DNA from: Streptomyces sp. CB02056
Lineage (GTDB): Bacteria > Actinomycetota > Actinomycetes > Streptomycetales > Streptomycetaceae
Assembly (NCBI RefSeq): GCF_001905545.1
Contig: NZ_LIPD01000005.1
Coordinates: 289,267 to 353,266 of the forward strand
Length of the DNA: 64,000 nucleotides
Direction: 5' to 3'
This document shows positions 1 to 8,452 of this stretch, piece after piece. Within the stretch, counting starts at the first letter, position 1, and every line of letters starts with the position of its first letter. A program made the position numbers and the translations under genes. A model generated the notes under the pieces. The model was not told where the DNA came from. It did no database searches and worked only from the letters and a program-made list of their open reading frames with translations.

Positions 1-44
1 GCACGCACCCCAACGCCGCGCGCTGATCCGACGCCAATTGTCAG

Positions 45-60
45 ACACGCCCTAGCGTGT
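45..60. promoter_or_regulatory. Perfect inverted repeat upstream of the hydrolase gene
   Basis: ACACGC-CCTA-GCGTGT is a perfect 6-bp inverted repeat with a 4-nt centre, 45 nt upstream of the hydrolase start at 105. Its size and position suit a repressor operator overlapping the promoter. The cognate regulator is not identifiable here and could lie left of the window. Confidence 0.4.
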
Positions 61-104
61 GACCCACCGCAGCCCTGACGCTGCCCGAGAGAAAGGAAGC
101 GCCC

Positions 105-941
105 ATGCCTTTCGTCACCGTCGGCCAGGAGAACTCCGCCCCCGTCGAGCTCTACTACGAGGACCACGGCTCCGGGCAGCCGGTCGTCCTCATCCACGGG
201 TTCCCGCTGGACGGGCACTCCTGGGAACGGCAGAGCGCCGCACTGCTGGACGCCGGCCACCGGGTCGTCACCTACGACCGCCGCGGCTTCGGCCGCTCCT
301 CCCAGCCCACCACCGGCTACGACTACGACACCTTCGCCGCCGACCTGCACACCCTGCTGGAGACCCTCGACCTGCGGGACGCCGTCCTGGTCGGCTTCTC
401 GATGGGCACCGGGGAGGTCGCCCGCTACGTGTCCGCGTACGGCTCCGGCCGCGTCGCCAAGGTGGCCTTCCTCGGCTCGCTGGAGCCCTACCTCCTCAAG
501 ACCGACGACAACCCGGACGGCGCGGCCCCGAAGGACTTCTTCGACGGCATCGTGGCTGCTGTGAAGGCCGACCGGTACGCCTACTACACCGCCTTCTACC
601 AGGACTTCTACAACCTCGACGAGAACCTCGGCACCCGGATCAGCGAGGAGGCCGTCCGCAACAGCTGGAACGTCGCGGCGGCCGGCGGCTGGTACGCCGC
701 CGCCGCGGCACCCTCCACCTGGTACACCGACTTCCGCGCCGACATCCCCCGCATCGACGTGCCGGCCCTGATCCTGCACGGCACCGGCGACCGCATCCTG
801 CCCATCGACAGCACCGCCCGCCCGTTCCACCGGGCCCTGCCCTCCGCCGAGTACGTGGAGATCGAGGGCGCACCGCACGGCCTGCTGTGGACCCACGCCG
901 AAGAGGTCAACACCGCCCTCCTGACCTTCCTCGCGAAGTAG
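105..941 (+). CDS. Alpha/beta hydrolase of the cofactor-free haloperoxidase/perhydrolase type
   Basis: This 278-residue protein has the alpha/beta-hydrolase fold typical of bacterial non-heme chloroperoxidases (perhydrolases and esterases). The oxyanion-hole stretch LIHGFPLDG lies near residue 29. The nucleophile elbow GFSMGTG places Ser99, with the acid at Asp229 (GTGDRILP) and the base at His258 (GAPHGL), so the triad is complete. An AAGGAAG-like ribosome site precedes the ATG. Family members hydrolyse esters and form peracids from carboxylic acids; the natural substrate cannot be read from sequence. The gene stands alone, ending in a strong hairpin, and sits outside the likely enediyne cluster. 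Confidence 0.85.
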   Translation: MPFVTVGQENSAPVELYYEDHGSGQPVVLIHGFPLDGHSWERQSAALLDAGHRVVTYDRRGFGRSSQPTTGYDYDTFAADLHTLLETLDLRDAVLVGFSMGTGEVARYVSAYGSGRVAKVAFLGSLEPYLLKTDDNPDGAAPKDFFDGIVAAVKADRYAYYTAFYQDFYNLDENLGTRISEEAVRNSWNVAAAGGWYAAAAAPSTWYTDFRADIPRIDVPALILHGTGDRILPIDSTARPFHRALPSAEYVEIEGAPHGLLWTHAEEVNTALLTFLAK

Positions 942-951
942 CCGGATCCGT

Positions 952-1005
952 CCGGCCCCGAGGGCCCCGCACCCGCCCGTCCGGTTGCGGGGCCCTCGGG
1001 GCCGG
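952..1005. terminator. Strong hairpin terminator after the hydrolase gene
   Basis: A perfect 19-bp stem (952-970 pairing with 987-1005; CCGGCCCCGAGGGCCCCGC on the left arm) with a 16-nt loop begins 11 nt after the hydrolase stop. It occupies the sequence in front of the decarboxylase gene, which argues against the longer upstream start for that gene. Confidence 0.8.
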
Positions 1006-1085
1006 TGCTCTCCTGCTGGTGTCGGGCCGTGCGACGGCCGGAGCCGAATCGCCCCGACGTCCCCGAGGGAAAGCCGGTGGCCCCC

Positions 1086-2696
1086 ATGGCCGAGCGATCC
1101 ACCGTCCGCACCGTGACGTACGACCTGCTGCGCACGCTCGGACTCACCACGGTCTTCGGCAATCCGGGCTCCACCGAGGAGCCCTTCCTCCAGGACTTCC
1201 CCGCGGACTTCCGCTACGTCCTGGCGCTCCAGGAGGCCTCCGCGATCACCATGGCCGACGCCTTCGCCCAGGTCACCGGCCGCCCCGCACTGGTCAACCT
1301 GCACTCCTCGGCCGGCACCGGCAACGCCATGGGCAACCTGGTGTCGGCCTCCCACGCGCACACGCCCCTGATCGTCACCTCCGGCCAGCAGCACCGGGAC
1401 CTGCTGATCGGCGAGCCGTACCTCGCCAACCGCGAGGCGACCCTGCTGCCGCTGCCCTCGGTGAAGTGGTCCTACGAACCGGCCCGCGCCGAGGACGTTC
1501 CCGAGGCCGTCATGCGCGCCTACGCGCACGCGCTCCAGCCGCCCGCCGGGCCGGTCTACCTGTCGATCCCGCTGGACGACTGGAAGCAGCCGCTGTCCGC
1601 CTTCACCCGGGTGCGGACGGTCAGCCACCGGGTGGCCCCCGACCCCGCACGGCTGCGGGCCTTCGCCGAACGCCTCTCCGCCGCCCGCCGGCCCGCACTC
1701 GTCTTCGGACCCGAGGTCGACCGCGGCGGCGGCTGGGACGCGGCCGTCACCCTGGCCGAGAAGCTGCGCGCCACCGTCTACGGCCCCCCGCTCGCGGAGC
1801 GCACCTCCTTCCCGGAGGACCACCCGCTCTACGCCGGCCCGCTGGGCCTGTCGGTCAAGGCCGTCGGCGAACGCCTGACCGGACACGACCTGGTCGCCGT
1901 GATCGGCGCGGAGGTCTTCCGCTACTACCCGTACGTACCGGGCGACTACCTCCCCACCGGCACCGCCCTGCTCCAGCTCACCGGCGACCCGCACGCCGCC
2001 GCCACCGCACGGGCCGGCGACAGCCTGCTCGGCGACCCCCGGCTGGCCCTCGAAGAGCTGCTGGACCTGGTCCAGGAGGGCACGGCCCGCACCGCCCCCG
2101 ACCCGATGCCCCGGCCCCGGGTCCTGCCGGCCTCCCCGACCCTCCCGCTCCCCCCGCCCGCCGTCTACGCCGCCCTGAGCCGGGTCCGCCCACCGGACGC
2201 CGTCATCGTCAACGAGTCCACCTCGACCATGGCCCAGCAGCTCGAATGGCTGCCCACCACCCGCCCCGGATCCTTCTTCTCCACGGCCAGCGGCGGCATC
2301 GGCTGGGCCGTCCCCGCCGCCGTGGGCATCGCGCTCGCCGACCGGGAGCGCGGAGTACGCCGCCCGGTGGTCGGCCTGATCGGCGACGGCTCCTTCCAGT
2401 ACTGCGTCCAGGCCCTCTACACCGCGGCCCGGCACCGCCTCCCGATCGTCTACGTGGTCATGCGCAACCACGAGTACGCGATCCTCAAGTCCTTCGCCCG
2501 GCTGGAGGACACCCCCGGCGTCCCCGCACTCGACCTCCCCGGCCTCGACATCGCCTCACTCGCCCGCGGCTTCGGCTGCCACGCCGTCGACGTAGAGACG
2601 ACCGAGGACCTGGAACGGGAGTTCACCACGGCCCTGACCGCCGACACCACCACCGTCATCGTCGTCCCCACCCAACCCCAACCCGCCACGCTGTAG
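1086..2696 (+). CDS. mdlC: Benzoylformate decarboxylase-like thiamine diphosphate enzyme
   Basis: A 536-residue ThDP-dependent 2-keto acid decarboxylase, closest in appearance to benzoylformate decarboxylase of the mandelate pathway. The N-terminal PYR domain has FGNPGSTEEPF (24-34), the cofactor-activating glutamate in LQEAS (Glu50) and the active-site histidine in NLHSSAGTGNAMG (His73). The C-terminal PP domain carries the ThDP/Mg motif starting GDGSFQYC and ending VMRN. I chose ATG 1086 because the in-frame codons upstream lie inside the terminator hairpin. No mandelate or benzoate genes sit beside it, so it may act on another aromatic 2-keto acid. Family assignment is firm, substrate less so. 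Confidence 0.85.
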   Translation: MAERSTVRTVTYDLLRTLGLTTVFGNPGSTEEPFLQDFPADFRYVLALQEASAITMADAFAQVTGRPALVNLHSSAGTGNAMGNLVSASHAHTPLIVTSGQQHRDLLIGEPYLANREATLLPLPSVKWSYEPARAEDVPEAVMRAYAHALQPPAGPVYLSIPLDDWKQPLSAFTRVRTVSHRVAPDPARLRAFAERLSAARRPALVFGPEVDRGGGWDAAVTLAEKLRATVYGPPLAERTSFPEDHPLYAGPLGLSVKAVGERLTGHDLVAVIGAEVFRYYPYVPGDYLPTGTALLQLTGDPHAAATARAGDSLLGDPRLALEELLDLVQEGTARTAPDPMPRPRVLPASPTLPLPPPAVYAALSRVRPPDAVIVNESTSTMAQQLEWLPTTRPGSFFSTASGGIGWAVPAAVGIALADRERGVRRPVVGLIGDGSFQYCVQALYTAARHRLPIVYVVMRNHEYAILKSFARLEDTPGVPALDLPGLDIASLARGFGCHAVDVETTEDLEREFTTALTADTTTVIVVPTQPQPATL

Positions 2697-2726
2697 GGGG
2701 TACGGCCGGGCCCGGGCGGCAGGAAC

Positions 2727-2742
2727 TCAATCAGTCGCTTGA
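2727..2742. promoter_or_regulatory. Putative TetR operator, TCAA-N8-TTGA type
   Basis: TCAATCAGTCGCTTGA lies 33 nt before the TetR start at 2776. It matches the perfect palindrome at 3443-3458 at 12 of 16 positions, including the full TCAA and TTGA ends, as expected for autoregulation. A TTGACA -35-like hexamer overlaps it (2739-2744). Confidence 0.45.
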
Positions 2743-2775
2743 CAATCATCGCGAGCCCCTGCTTGAGTCCGGACC

Positions 2776-3411
2776 ATGGCACGGGCAGAGAAGACGGACC
2801 AGCGCCGGGAGACCGGCCGGCGCACCCGGGACGGCCTGCTGGCCGCCGCCCTGGACCTCCTGGCGGAACGCGGCCAGGACGGCGTGAAGCTCCGCGACGT
2901 CACCGACCGGGCCGGGGCCAACGTCGCCGCGGTCAGCTACCACTTCGGTTCGCTGAGGGCGCTCTGCGACGCCGCGATCGAGCAGGCGCTGGAGCGGTAC
3001 CTGGACGCCCAGATCCAGGCGCTCGACCCGCTCGGCCCCGACGCGACCCTCCAGGAGCTGGCGGCGGCGTTCGCCCGGCCGATGATCAGGGCACTGGCCG
3101 CCGGCGGACCGGAACTGGCCGTGATGCGCACCGTCGCCCGGGTCGGCATCGACCCGCCCCAGGGCTGGGACCGCCTGAGCGGCAAGTTCGAACAGGCTCG
3201 TCAGGACGCGGTCCGCGTGCTGACGGCCAACCTGCCCGGAACCGACGAGCGGGAACTCGTCTTCCGCACCCGCTGCGCCGCCGGCCTGCTGAACTGGCTC
3301 GCCCTGGCCCCCATCGGCGCCGAGCTGGCCAGCGAGCCCGCCGAACGGATCGAGCGGCAGCTGCTGCCCGTCCTGACCGGCGCGTTCCACGGGCAGCCGT
3401 ACCCCGGCTGA
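2776..3411 (+). CDS. TetR/AcrR-family transcriptional regulator
   Basis: A 211-residue one-component repressor. The N-terminal helix-turn-helix is clear: RDGLLAAALDLLAERGQDGV (19-38), then LRDVTDRAGANVAAVSYHFGS, where the AVSYHFGS recognition helix and YHF signature are typical of TetR proteins. The remaining 150 residues form the ligand-binding and dimerisation domain, which does not reveal the ligand. Three copies of a 16-bp TCAA-N8-TTGA sequence flank the gene, one in front of it and two in front of the next gene at 3526, so it probably represses itself and that NTF2-like gene. Confidence 0.85.
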   Translation: MARAEKTDQRRETGRRTRDGLLAAALDLLAERGQDGVKLRDVTDRAGANVAAVSYHFGSLRALCDAAIEQALERYLDAQIQALDPLGPDATLQELAAAFARPMIRALAAGGPELAVMRTVARVGIDPPQGWDRLSGKFEQARQDAVRVLTANLPGTDERELVFRTRCAAGLLNWLALAPIGAELASEPAERIERQLLPVLTGAFHGQPYPG

Positions 3412-3442
3412 CCTGCACGGACCCCCGTCCGACCAGAACCAT

Positions 3443-3500
3443 TCAAGCAAATGCTTGACCACTCGCCATGACGCTCCCATAATTTCAAGCAAGCATTTGA
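3443..3500. promoter_or_regulatory. Pair of TetR operator candidates before the NTF2-like gene
   Basis: Two 16-bp sites: TCAAGCAAATGCTTGA at 3443-3458 (perfect 7-bp arms around AA) and TCAAGCAAGCATTTGA at 3485-3500 (same ends, imperfect centre). Starts are 42 bp apart, four helical turns, on the same face of the helix. They lie 26-83 nt before the ATG at 3526 in an unusually AT-rich stretch that should contain the promoter. Confidence 0.5.
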
Positions 3501-3525
3501 TTGCTTTCATGGAAGGGGAAGTGCG

Positions 3526-3993
3526 ATGACCACCGACGCGGAAGCCGTGGTGCGGGCCGCCTACCACGCGGCCGAGGGCCACGTCCTCGACGTACCGGGC
3601 TTCATCGACAAGTTCGCCGAGGACGGGGTGTTCAACAACGTCGTCGCGGGCGAGAGCTACCGCGGCGAACACCTCGGCGACCAGGTCGTCTTCATGGCAG
3701 CCCTGGCACCCGACATCCACCGCGAACTCCACCGGGTCCACGTCATCGGCGACGTGGTCGCCGTCGAGCTGACGATCGAGGGCACCGTCACCGGCCCCTT
3801 CGAGACGCCCGCCGGCACCGTCCGGGCGCCCGGCGCCCGGCTCAGCATCCCCACCGCCGACTTCTGGTACGTCGAGAACGGGAAGGTCAAGGAGTTCAAC
3901 TGCTACGTCGGGCTCAGCGTCATGCTCGCCCAGCTCGGCGTGCACCCCGACTTCGCCGCCGCCGTCGCCTCCTCGGCGGCCGTACCGTCCTGA
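3526..3993 (+). CDS. NTF2-like/SnoaL-fold protein
   Basis: A 155-residue protein with the sequence pattern of the NTF2/SnoaL cone fold: an opening helix (AVVRAAYHAAEGH), the acidic stretch FIDKFAEDGVFNNV, then beta strands ending in FWYVENGKVKEFNCYVGLSVMLAQLG. Such proteins act as small-molecule isomerases, hydrolases or binding proteins; nothing visible fixes the substrate. AAGGGGAAG precedes the ATG at good spacing. Two probable operators for the TetR gene upstream lie in its promoter, so the pair looks like a small inducible unit in which this protein handles the inducer. Confidence 0.7.
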   Translation: MTTDAEAVVRAAYHAAEGHVLDVPGFIDKFAEDGVFNNVVAGESYRGEHLGDQVVFMAALAPDIHRELHRVHVIGDVVAVELTIEGTVTGPFETPAGTVRAPGARLSIPTADFWYVENGKVKEFNCYVGLSVMLAQLGVHPDFAAAVASSAAVPS

Positions 3994-4032
3994 CCGCCCG
4001 GGCCCGGCCCCCGATCCGTCAGGCTTCCGCCC

Positions 4033-4347
4033 TCACGGACCCCCGCTCCCCAGCATCAGGTCCGTCCCGCCCAGGAAGGTCAGCCCGGCCGCGTCGCTCA
4101 ACTCGTCGGGGAGGCAGGTGAGGGCGAGCTGCAGCGCCTGCAGCGAGTCGATGCCGAAGATCGCCGTCACGCGGTCGGCGATGCCGGGGTGCCCGGTGAT
4201 CCGGTACGGGCAGTACCAGTCCGGCCCCTCCGGATCGCGGGACGGCACCCCGACCTCCAACAGCACCGGCACCCGCGTGCCGTCCGCAGCGGTGAAGACC
4301 AGCTCACGACTGGCGACGACCCGACCGAGCTCGTACTCAGCACTCAT
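4033..4347 (-). CDS. DUF6968-like small hypothetical protein
   Basis: A 104-residue protein starting MSAEYELGRVVASRELVF, followed by a beta-rich core (PVLLEVGVPSRDPEGPDWYC) and FGIDSLQALQLALTCLPDEL. The DWYCPYRI and IDSLQALQLAL stretches are what I recognise from the DUF6968 family of actinobacterial proteins of unknown function. The start at 4347 is the first methionine giving a family-like N-terminus; longer in-frame translations upstream look non-coding. The 278 bp between it and the divergent ammonium transporter hold no gene I can support. Confidence 0.6.
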   Translation of the reverse strand: MSAEYELGRVVASRELVFTAADGTRVPVLLEVGVPSRDPEGPDWYCPYRITGHPGIADRVTAIFGIDSLQALQLALTCLPDELSDAAGLTFLGGTDLMLGSGGP

Positions 4348-4625
4348 CGCAGCAGTACACCACGCGTTCGCCCACCGGACCGTTCTCCGCCCGCCTACCG
4401 CCGCGGGTTCCCCCAGCGGGCACCGATCGAGGAGCCGCCTTAGCATTCCGGTGGAGCAGGGGGCCGCCCGCAGGAGATTCCGAGGAGCTTCGCGATGAGT
4501 ACGCACCTTCACCCTGCTCGCGACCGCCGTGCCCGGCGGCTCCGGGTGCGCGGCCACCCCGGGCCGTCCGGGAGGACGGCGGTCCACCGGAGCACCGGCA
4601 CCCGGCTCGGCTGAGCCAGCCACCG

Positions 4626-6002
4626 ATGCCGGCCGGTTTCAGTGCGGGCGACACCGCCTTCGTGCTCATCAGTGCGGCCCTGGTCATGCTGATGACCCCA
4701 GGGCTGGCCTTCTTCTACGGGGGCATGGTCAGGGCCAAGAGCACGCTGAACATGCTGTCGATGTGCTTCGTCGTGCTGGCGATCGTCAGCGTGCTGTGGG
4801 TGCTCTACGGCTACTCGCTCAGCTTCGGCTCCGACGCCTTCCACGGCCTGATCGGCAATCTCGACCACCTGGGGATGCGCGGCATCGGGCGGGACGAGCT
4901 GCACGGCTCGATCCCGGTCACCGTGTTCGCCGTGTTCCAGCTGATGTTCGCGGTGATCACCCCGGCGCTGGTCAGCGGCGCGATCGCGGACCGCGCCAGG
5001 TTCACCGCCTGGACGCTGTTCGTCACGGTCTGGGCCACGGTGGTGTACTTCCCGGTCGCGCACTGGGTGTTCAGCACCGACAACGGGCACGGCGGCTGGC
5101 TGGTCGACCGGGTGGGCGTGATCGACTTCGCCGGCGGCACCGCGGTGCACGTCAACGCCGGGGTCGCGGGCCTGGCGCTCTGCCTGGTACTGGACAAGCG
5201 GGTCGGTTTCCGGAAGCACCCGATGCGCCCGCACAGCCTGCCGCTGGTGATGCTCGGCTCCGGGCTGCTCTGGTTCGGCTGGTTCGGCTTCAACGCGGGC
5301 TCGGCGCTGGCCGCCAACGGCGTCGCCGGCGCGGCGTTCCTGAACACCCAGATCGCCACCGCCGCCGCGATGCTCGGCTGGCTGGCCTACGTACGGGCGA
5401 GGAACGGCGCCTTCACCTCGCTGGGCGCGGCCTCCGGCGCGGTGGCCGGACTGGTCGCCATCACCCCGGCCTGCGGGTCGGTCTCGGTGCTCGGTTCCAT
5501 CGTGATCGGGCTGGTCGCCGGCGCGGTCTGCGCGGCGGCGGTCAGCCTCAAGTACCGGCTGGGCTTCGACGACTCGCTCGACGTGGTCGGCGTGCACGCG
5601 GTCGGCGGGGCGATCGGCTCGCTGCTGATCGGCCTGCTCGCCACCGGGCACGTCGGCGAGAGCGCCAGGGGCCTGTTCTACGGCGGCGGCTTCGGGCAGC
5701 TCGGCAAGCAGGCGGTCGGAGTCGTGGTGGTCGCCTGCTACTCCTTCGTGCTCTCCTGGCTGCTCGGCCGGGCGATCCAGGGGACCATCGGCTTCCGGGT
5801 CGCCGAGGAGGTCGAGGTGGTCGGCATCGACCAGACCGAGCACGCCGAGACCGCCTACGACTTCACGGCGTCGGGGGCTCCCTGGCCCGAGCCACCGGCG
5901 TCCCGGCCCCGCTCCCGGTCCCGGTCCCGGTCCCGGTCCCGGGGAGTGGCGGACGGCCTGGCGACGGCCGTGCGGAAGGCGTTGCGGAGGAGGGCCCCGT
6001 AG
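4626..6002 (+). CDS. amtB: Ammonium transporter (Amt/MEP/Rh family)
   Basis: A 458-residue integral membrane channel for ammonium uptake. Conserved Amt features are visible: TPGLAFFYGGMVRAKS (24-39, with the phenylalanines that gate the pore), the GGTAVHVNAGVAGLAL segment with one pore histidine, and GVHAVGGAIGSLLIGLLA with the second. Eleven hydrophobic segments fit the family. The C-terminus ends in an odd arginine/serine-rich tail encoded by a tandem hexamer. In streptomycetes amtB usually leads into glnK-glnD; here it stands alone and converges on a P450 gene, so it may be an extra copy. It looks like cluster flank rather than pathway. Confidence 0.92.
   Translation: MPAGFSAGDTAFVLISAALVMLMTPGLAFFYGGMVRAKSTLNMLSMCFVVLAIVSVLWVLYGYSLSFGSDAFHGLIGNLDHLGMRGIGRDELHGSIPVTVFAVFQLMFAVITPALVSGAIADRARFTAWTLFVTVWATVVYFPVAHWVFSTDNGHGGWLVDRVGVIDFAGGTAVHVNAGVAGLALCLVLDKRVGFRKHPMRPHSLPLVMLGSGLLWFGWFGFNAGSALAANGVAGAAFLNTQIATAAAMLGWLAYVRARNGAFTSLGAASGAVAGLVAITPACGSVSVLGSIVIGLVAGAVCAAAVSLKYRLGFDDSLDVVGVHAVGGAIGSLLIGLLATGHVGESARGLFYGGGFGQLGKQAVGVVVVACYSFVLSWLLGRAIQGTIGFRVAEEVEVVGIDQTEHAETAYDFTASGAPWPEPPASRPRSRSRSRSRSRGVADGLATAVRKALRRRAP
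5913..5942 (+). repeat. Five tandem TCCCGG hexamers inside amtB
   Basis: Five exact 6-bp units encode the Arg-Ser alternation near the C-terminus of the ammonium transporter. Copy number is likely to vary between strains by slippage; the tail lies after the last membrane segment, so such changes should be tolerated. Confidence 0.85.
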
Positions 6003-6047
6003 CCGGCGGGACGTGCCGGGGCCCCCTTCACCGGCCGAGGGCCGCCG

Positions 6048-7232
6048 TCACCAGGTGACGGGCAGTGCGTGCAGCCCGTAGACCTCGTTGTTGACCCGGT
6101 AGGGCACCTCTTCGGCGGGGCACGCGAGCGCGAGGCCGGGCAGTCGCCGCAGCAGCGCGGGCAGCGCGATCCGCAGTTCGGCGCGGGCCAGCGGTGCGCC
6201 GAGGCAGTGGTGCGGGCCGTGCCCGAAGGTCAGGTGCGACACGGGCTCGCGTCCGATGTCCAGGCGGTCCATCCCGGCGCCGAGCGCCGGGTCCCGGTTG
6301 GCCACCGGCAGCTGGCAGACGACCTGCTCGCCGGCCTTGACCGGCACGCCGCCGATCTCGGTGTCGCACCGCGCCGTCCGGGCCAGCGCGGTGCTGGACA
6401 CGGACAGGTACCGCAGCAGTTCCTCGACGGCGGCGTCGACCACCGGATCGCCCTCGGGCGCGTCGCGCAGCCGGTCGGCCTGCTCCGGGTGCGACAGCAG
6501 GGCGAGCACGCCCAGGCCGATCGTGTTGGACACCGTGACGTGGCCGGCGAGCAGCAGCAGCTCGCAGACCCCGACCAGTTCGGAGTCCGACACCGCGCCG
6601 CCGTGCTCCCGGACGAGCATGCCGATCATCCCGTCGTCCGGGCTGCGCCGCTTCTCCGCCACCAGGGAGGCCACGTACGCGTGCGACTCCCGGCCGGCCG
6701 CGAGCCGTTCCTCCATGGGGAGCCCGAGGTCCAGCGTGGTCCGGGACCAGCGGTGGAAGTCCCCCTGGTCCGGGTCGGGGACGCCGAGCATCGCGCAGAT
6801 CACCCCGAGCGGCAGCGGGAGGGCGAAGGCGTCCATCAGGTCCGCCGCGGGCCCCCGCGCCTCCATGGCGTCGAGCAGTTCGCCGACCAGGGCGCGGATC
6901 ATCGGCTCCAGGGAGCGGATCCGTTTCCCGGTGAACTCCGGCGTCAGCACGTGGCGCAGCCGCGTGTGCTCCGGCGGGTCCATGTTGAGGAGTTCGTTCG
7001 GCAGGACCGGGGCGCGTTCCGGGTCGTACATCGCGAAGGTCTCCTGGTCGGCCAGGACGCGCCGTACGTCGGCGTGCCGGGTGACGAGCCGGTACTCGCC
7101 GACCCGGTGCAGCCAGAAGTCCCGGACCCGCCGGGCCGGGTCCCCGCGCTGGGCCTCGCCCAGGGCCGGGCCCGGGTCGAACCCGTCGCGACGGTAGAAG
7201 ATCGAGATCGGCGGCACGTCCTGCTCGCTCAT
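6048..7232 (-). CDS. Cytochrome P450 with non-canonical I-helix
   Basis: A 394-residue soluble actinobacterial P450. The heme loop is FGHGPHHCLGAPLARAE with the cysteine ligand, and the K-helix ExxR is in EELLRYL. The I-helix reads AGHVTVSN where family members have AGHETT: the threonine is kept but the acidic residue of the proton-relay pair is valine. That suggests altered oxygen activation or an unusual substrate. The ATG at 7232 follows GGAGGTTCC; longer in-frame starts lack a ribosome site. It is the last gene of the pksE transcription unit (172-nt gap after the SDR), so a role in tailoring the enediyne core is likely. Confidence 0.85.
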   Translation of the reverse strand: MSEQDVPPISIFYRRDGFDPGPALGEAQRGDPARRVRDFWLHRVGEYRLVTRHADVRRVLADQETFAMYDPERAPVLPNELLNMDPPEHTRLRHVLTPEFTGKRIRSLEPMIRALVGELLDAMEARGPAADLMDAFALPLPLGVICAMLGVPDPDQGDFHRWSRTTLDLGLPMEERLAAGRESHAYVASLVAEKRRSPDDGMIGMLVREHGGAVSDSELVGVCELLLLAGHVTVSNTIGLGVLALLSHPEQADRLRDAPEGDPVVDAAVEELLRYLSVSSTALARTARCDTEIGGVPVKAGEQVVCQLPVANRDPALGAGMDRLDIGREPVSHLTFGHGPHHCLGAPLARAELRIALPALLRRLPGLALACPAEEVPYRVNNEVYGLHALPVTW

Positions 7233-7404
7233 GGAACCTCCCGTGATCATCCGGTATCCCCTTCCCGATACCCCCGGCCCCGGGCCACCGCGCACACCGG
7301 CGGCTATCCCGTACGGCGCGCGGGGGCGCGGCGGCCTCGCACGCGCCCCCTCCCCCGAGCCGGAGCCGCCCCCGGCGCGCCTCACCCCCGGGGAGCCGGG
7401 CCCC

Positions 7405-8436
7405 TCACCTGCCCTTCCCGTCCGCCAGGAGGCCCGCCTGCCGGTCCGTCAGGAGTCCCTCGGTACGGAGCCAGCGCACCGTGTCGGCCATGGTCTCCGC
7501 GATCGGCCTCGGCAGCAGTCCGCAGGTGCTCGCGGCCGGGTGGACGGGAGCCGCGCAGGCGCAGGTGTAGACGGCGCCGTACTCCGCGGGGATGTGCCAG
7601 GGCCAGCCGCGCTGCACCAGGGTGGCCAGGGCGCCGACCGGCAGCATGGCGCGGGCGGGCAGGAAGACCGCGGGCAGCCGCCGCCCGGTGACCTCCCGCA
7701 GGGTCCGCACGTACTCCCGGGTGGCCAGTTGGCGGCCCGGGGCGAAGTGGCGGTCGAGGCCCGTCCTCGGCGCGGTCAGCAGTCGGGCGTGCAGCCGCGC
7801 GGTGTCGCGGACGTCGCCGACCGGGAAGCCGCCGAGCGGCCAGACCGGCATCAGCCCGCGCAGGGTGTTGCGCAGCCGGGTGTTCTGGTCGCCCGGCCCC
7901 GGATCCAGCGGGCCGAGCAGCGCGGGCGGGTAGCTGATCACCACCGGTGCGCCGTCCCGCTGGTGGCGGCGGGCGACGCGCTCGGCGGCGGCCTTGGTGG
8001 CCATGTACGTCTCCCGGGGGCGGCCGACCGGGGAGTCCTCCCGGAGCGGCCGCCGGCGGGTCGGCAGCAGCGCGACGATGCTCGACACGTGGATGACCGG
8101 ATCGGCGCCCGACCGGCGGGCCGCGGCCAGCACCAGGTCGGTCCCCCGCTCGTTGGTCCGGCGCATGGCCGCGTACCGCCGGCTGTCGAAGGAGTACACC
8201 GAGGCCGCGTGCAGGGCGGCGTCGGCGCCGCGCACCGCGCGGGCCGCTCCGCCCTCGTCCGTCACGTCCCCGACGACCAGGTCGACGGCGCCCGGGTCCA
8301 CCTCCAGCAGGGCGAGGGCCCGTTCCGCGCGGGCCGGGTCGCGCACCAGCATCCGCACCCGGTGCCCGCCCCGGACCATCGCCGCGACCGAGTGGATGCC
8401 GACGAACCCGGTGCCGCCGGTCACGCTCACCAACAT
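7405..8436 (-). CDS. NAD-dependent epimerase/dehydratase-family SDR (dihydroflavonol reductase-like)
   Basis: A 343-residue extended short-chain dehydrogenase. The N-terminus MLVSVTGGTGFVGIHSV has the TGxxGxxG nucleotide-binding motif at residues 6-13. The catalytic YxxxK appears as ETYMATKAAAERV after the HVSSIVAL strand. Overall it resembles dihydroflavonol-4-reductase/cinnamoyl-CoA reductase-like SDRs, which reduce ketones on small molecules. It starts 16 nt after the flavin reductase stop, so it is co-transcribed with pksE, the thioesterase and the reductase. A ketoreduction during core tailoring is plausible. The exact substrate is not predictable. Confidence 0.82.
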   Translation of the reverse strand: MLVSVTGGTGFVGIHSVAAMVRGGHRVRMLVRDPARAERALALLEVDPGAVDLVVGDVTDEGGAARAVRGADAALHAASVYSFDSRRYAAMRRTNERGTDLVLAAARRSGADPVIHVSSIVALLPTRRRPLREDSPVGRPRETYMATKAAAERVARRHQRDGAPVVISYPPALLGPLDPGPGDQNTRLRNTLRGLMPVWPLGGFPVGDVRDTARLHARLLTAPRTGLDRHFAPGRQLATREYVRTLREVTGRRLPAVFLPARAMLPVGALATLVQRGWPWHIPAEYGAVYTCACAAPVHPAASTCGLLPRPIAETMADTVRWLRTEGLLTDRQAGLLADGKGR

Positions 8437-8452
8437 CGGACCACCCCTCCGC

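Noticed and set aside
59..2887. 942-codon open frame across the hydrolase and decarboxylase genes
   Set aside because: It is a GC-rich shadow frame; its translation is arginine/proline-rich with no domain, while the other frame encodes two clear enzymes.
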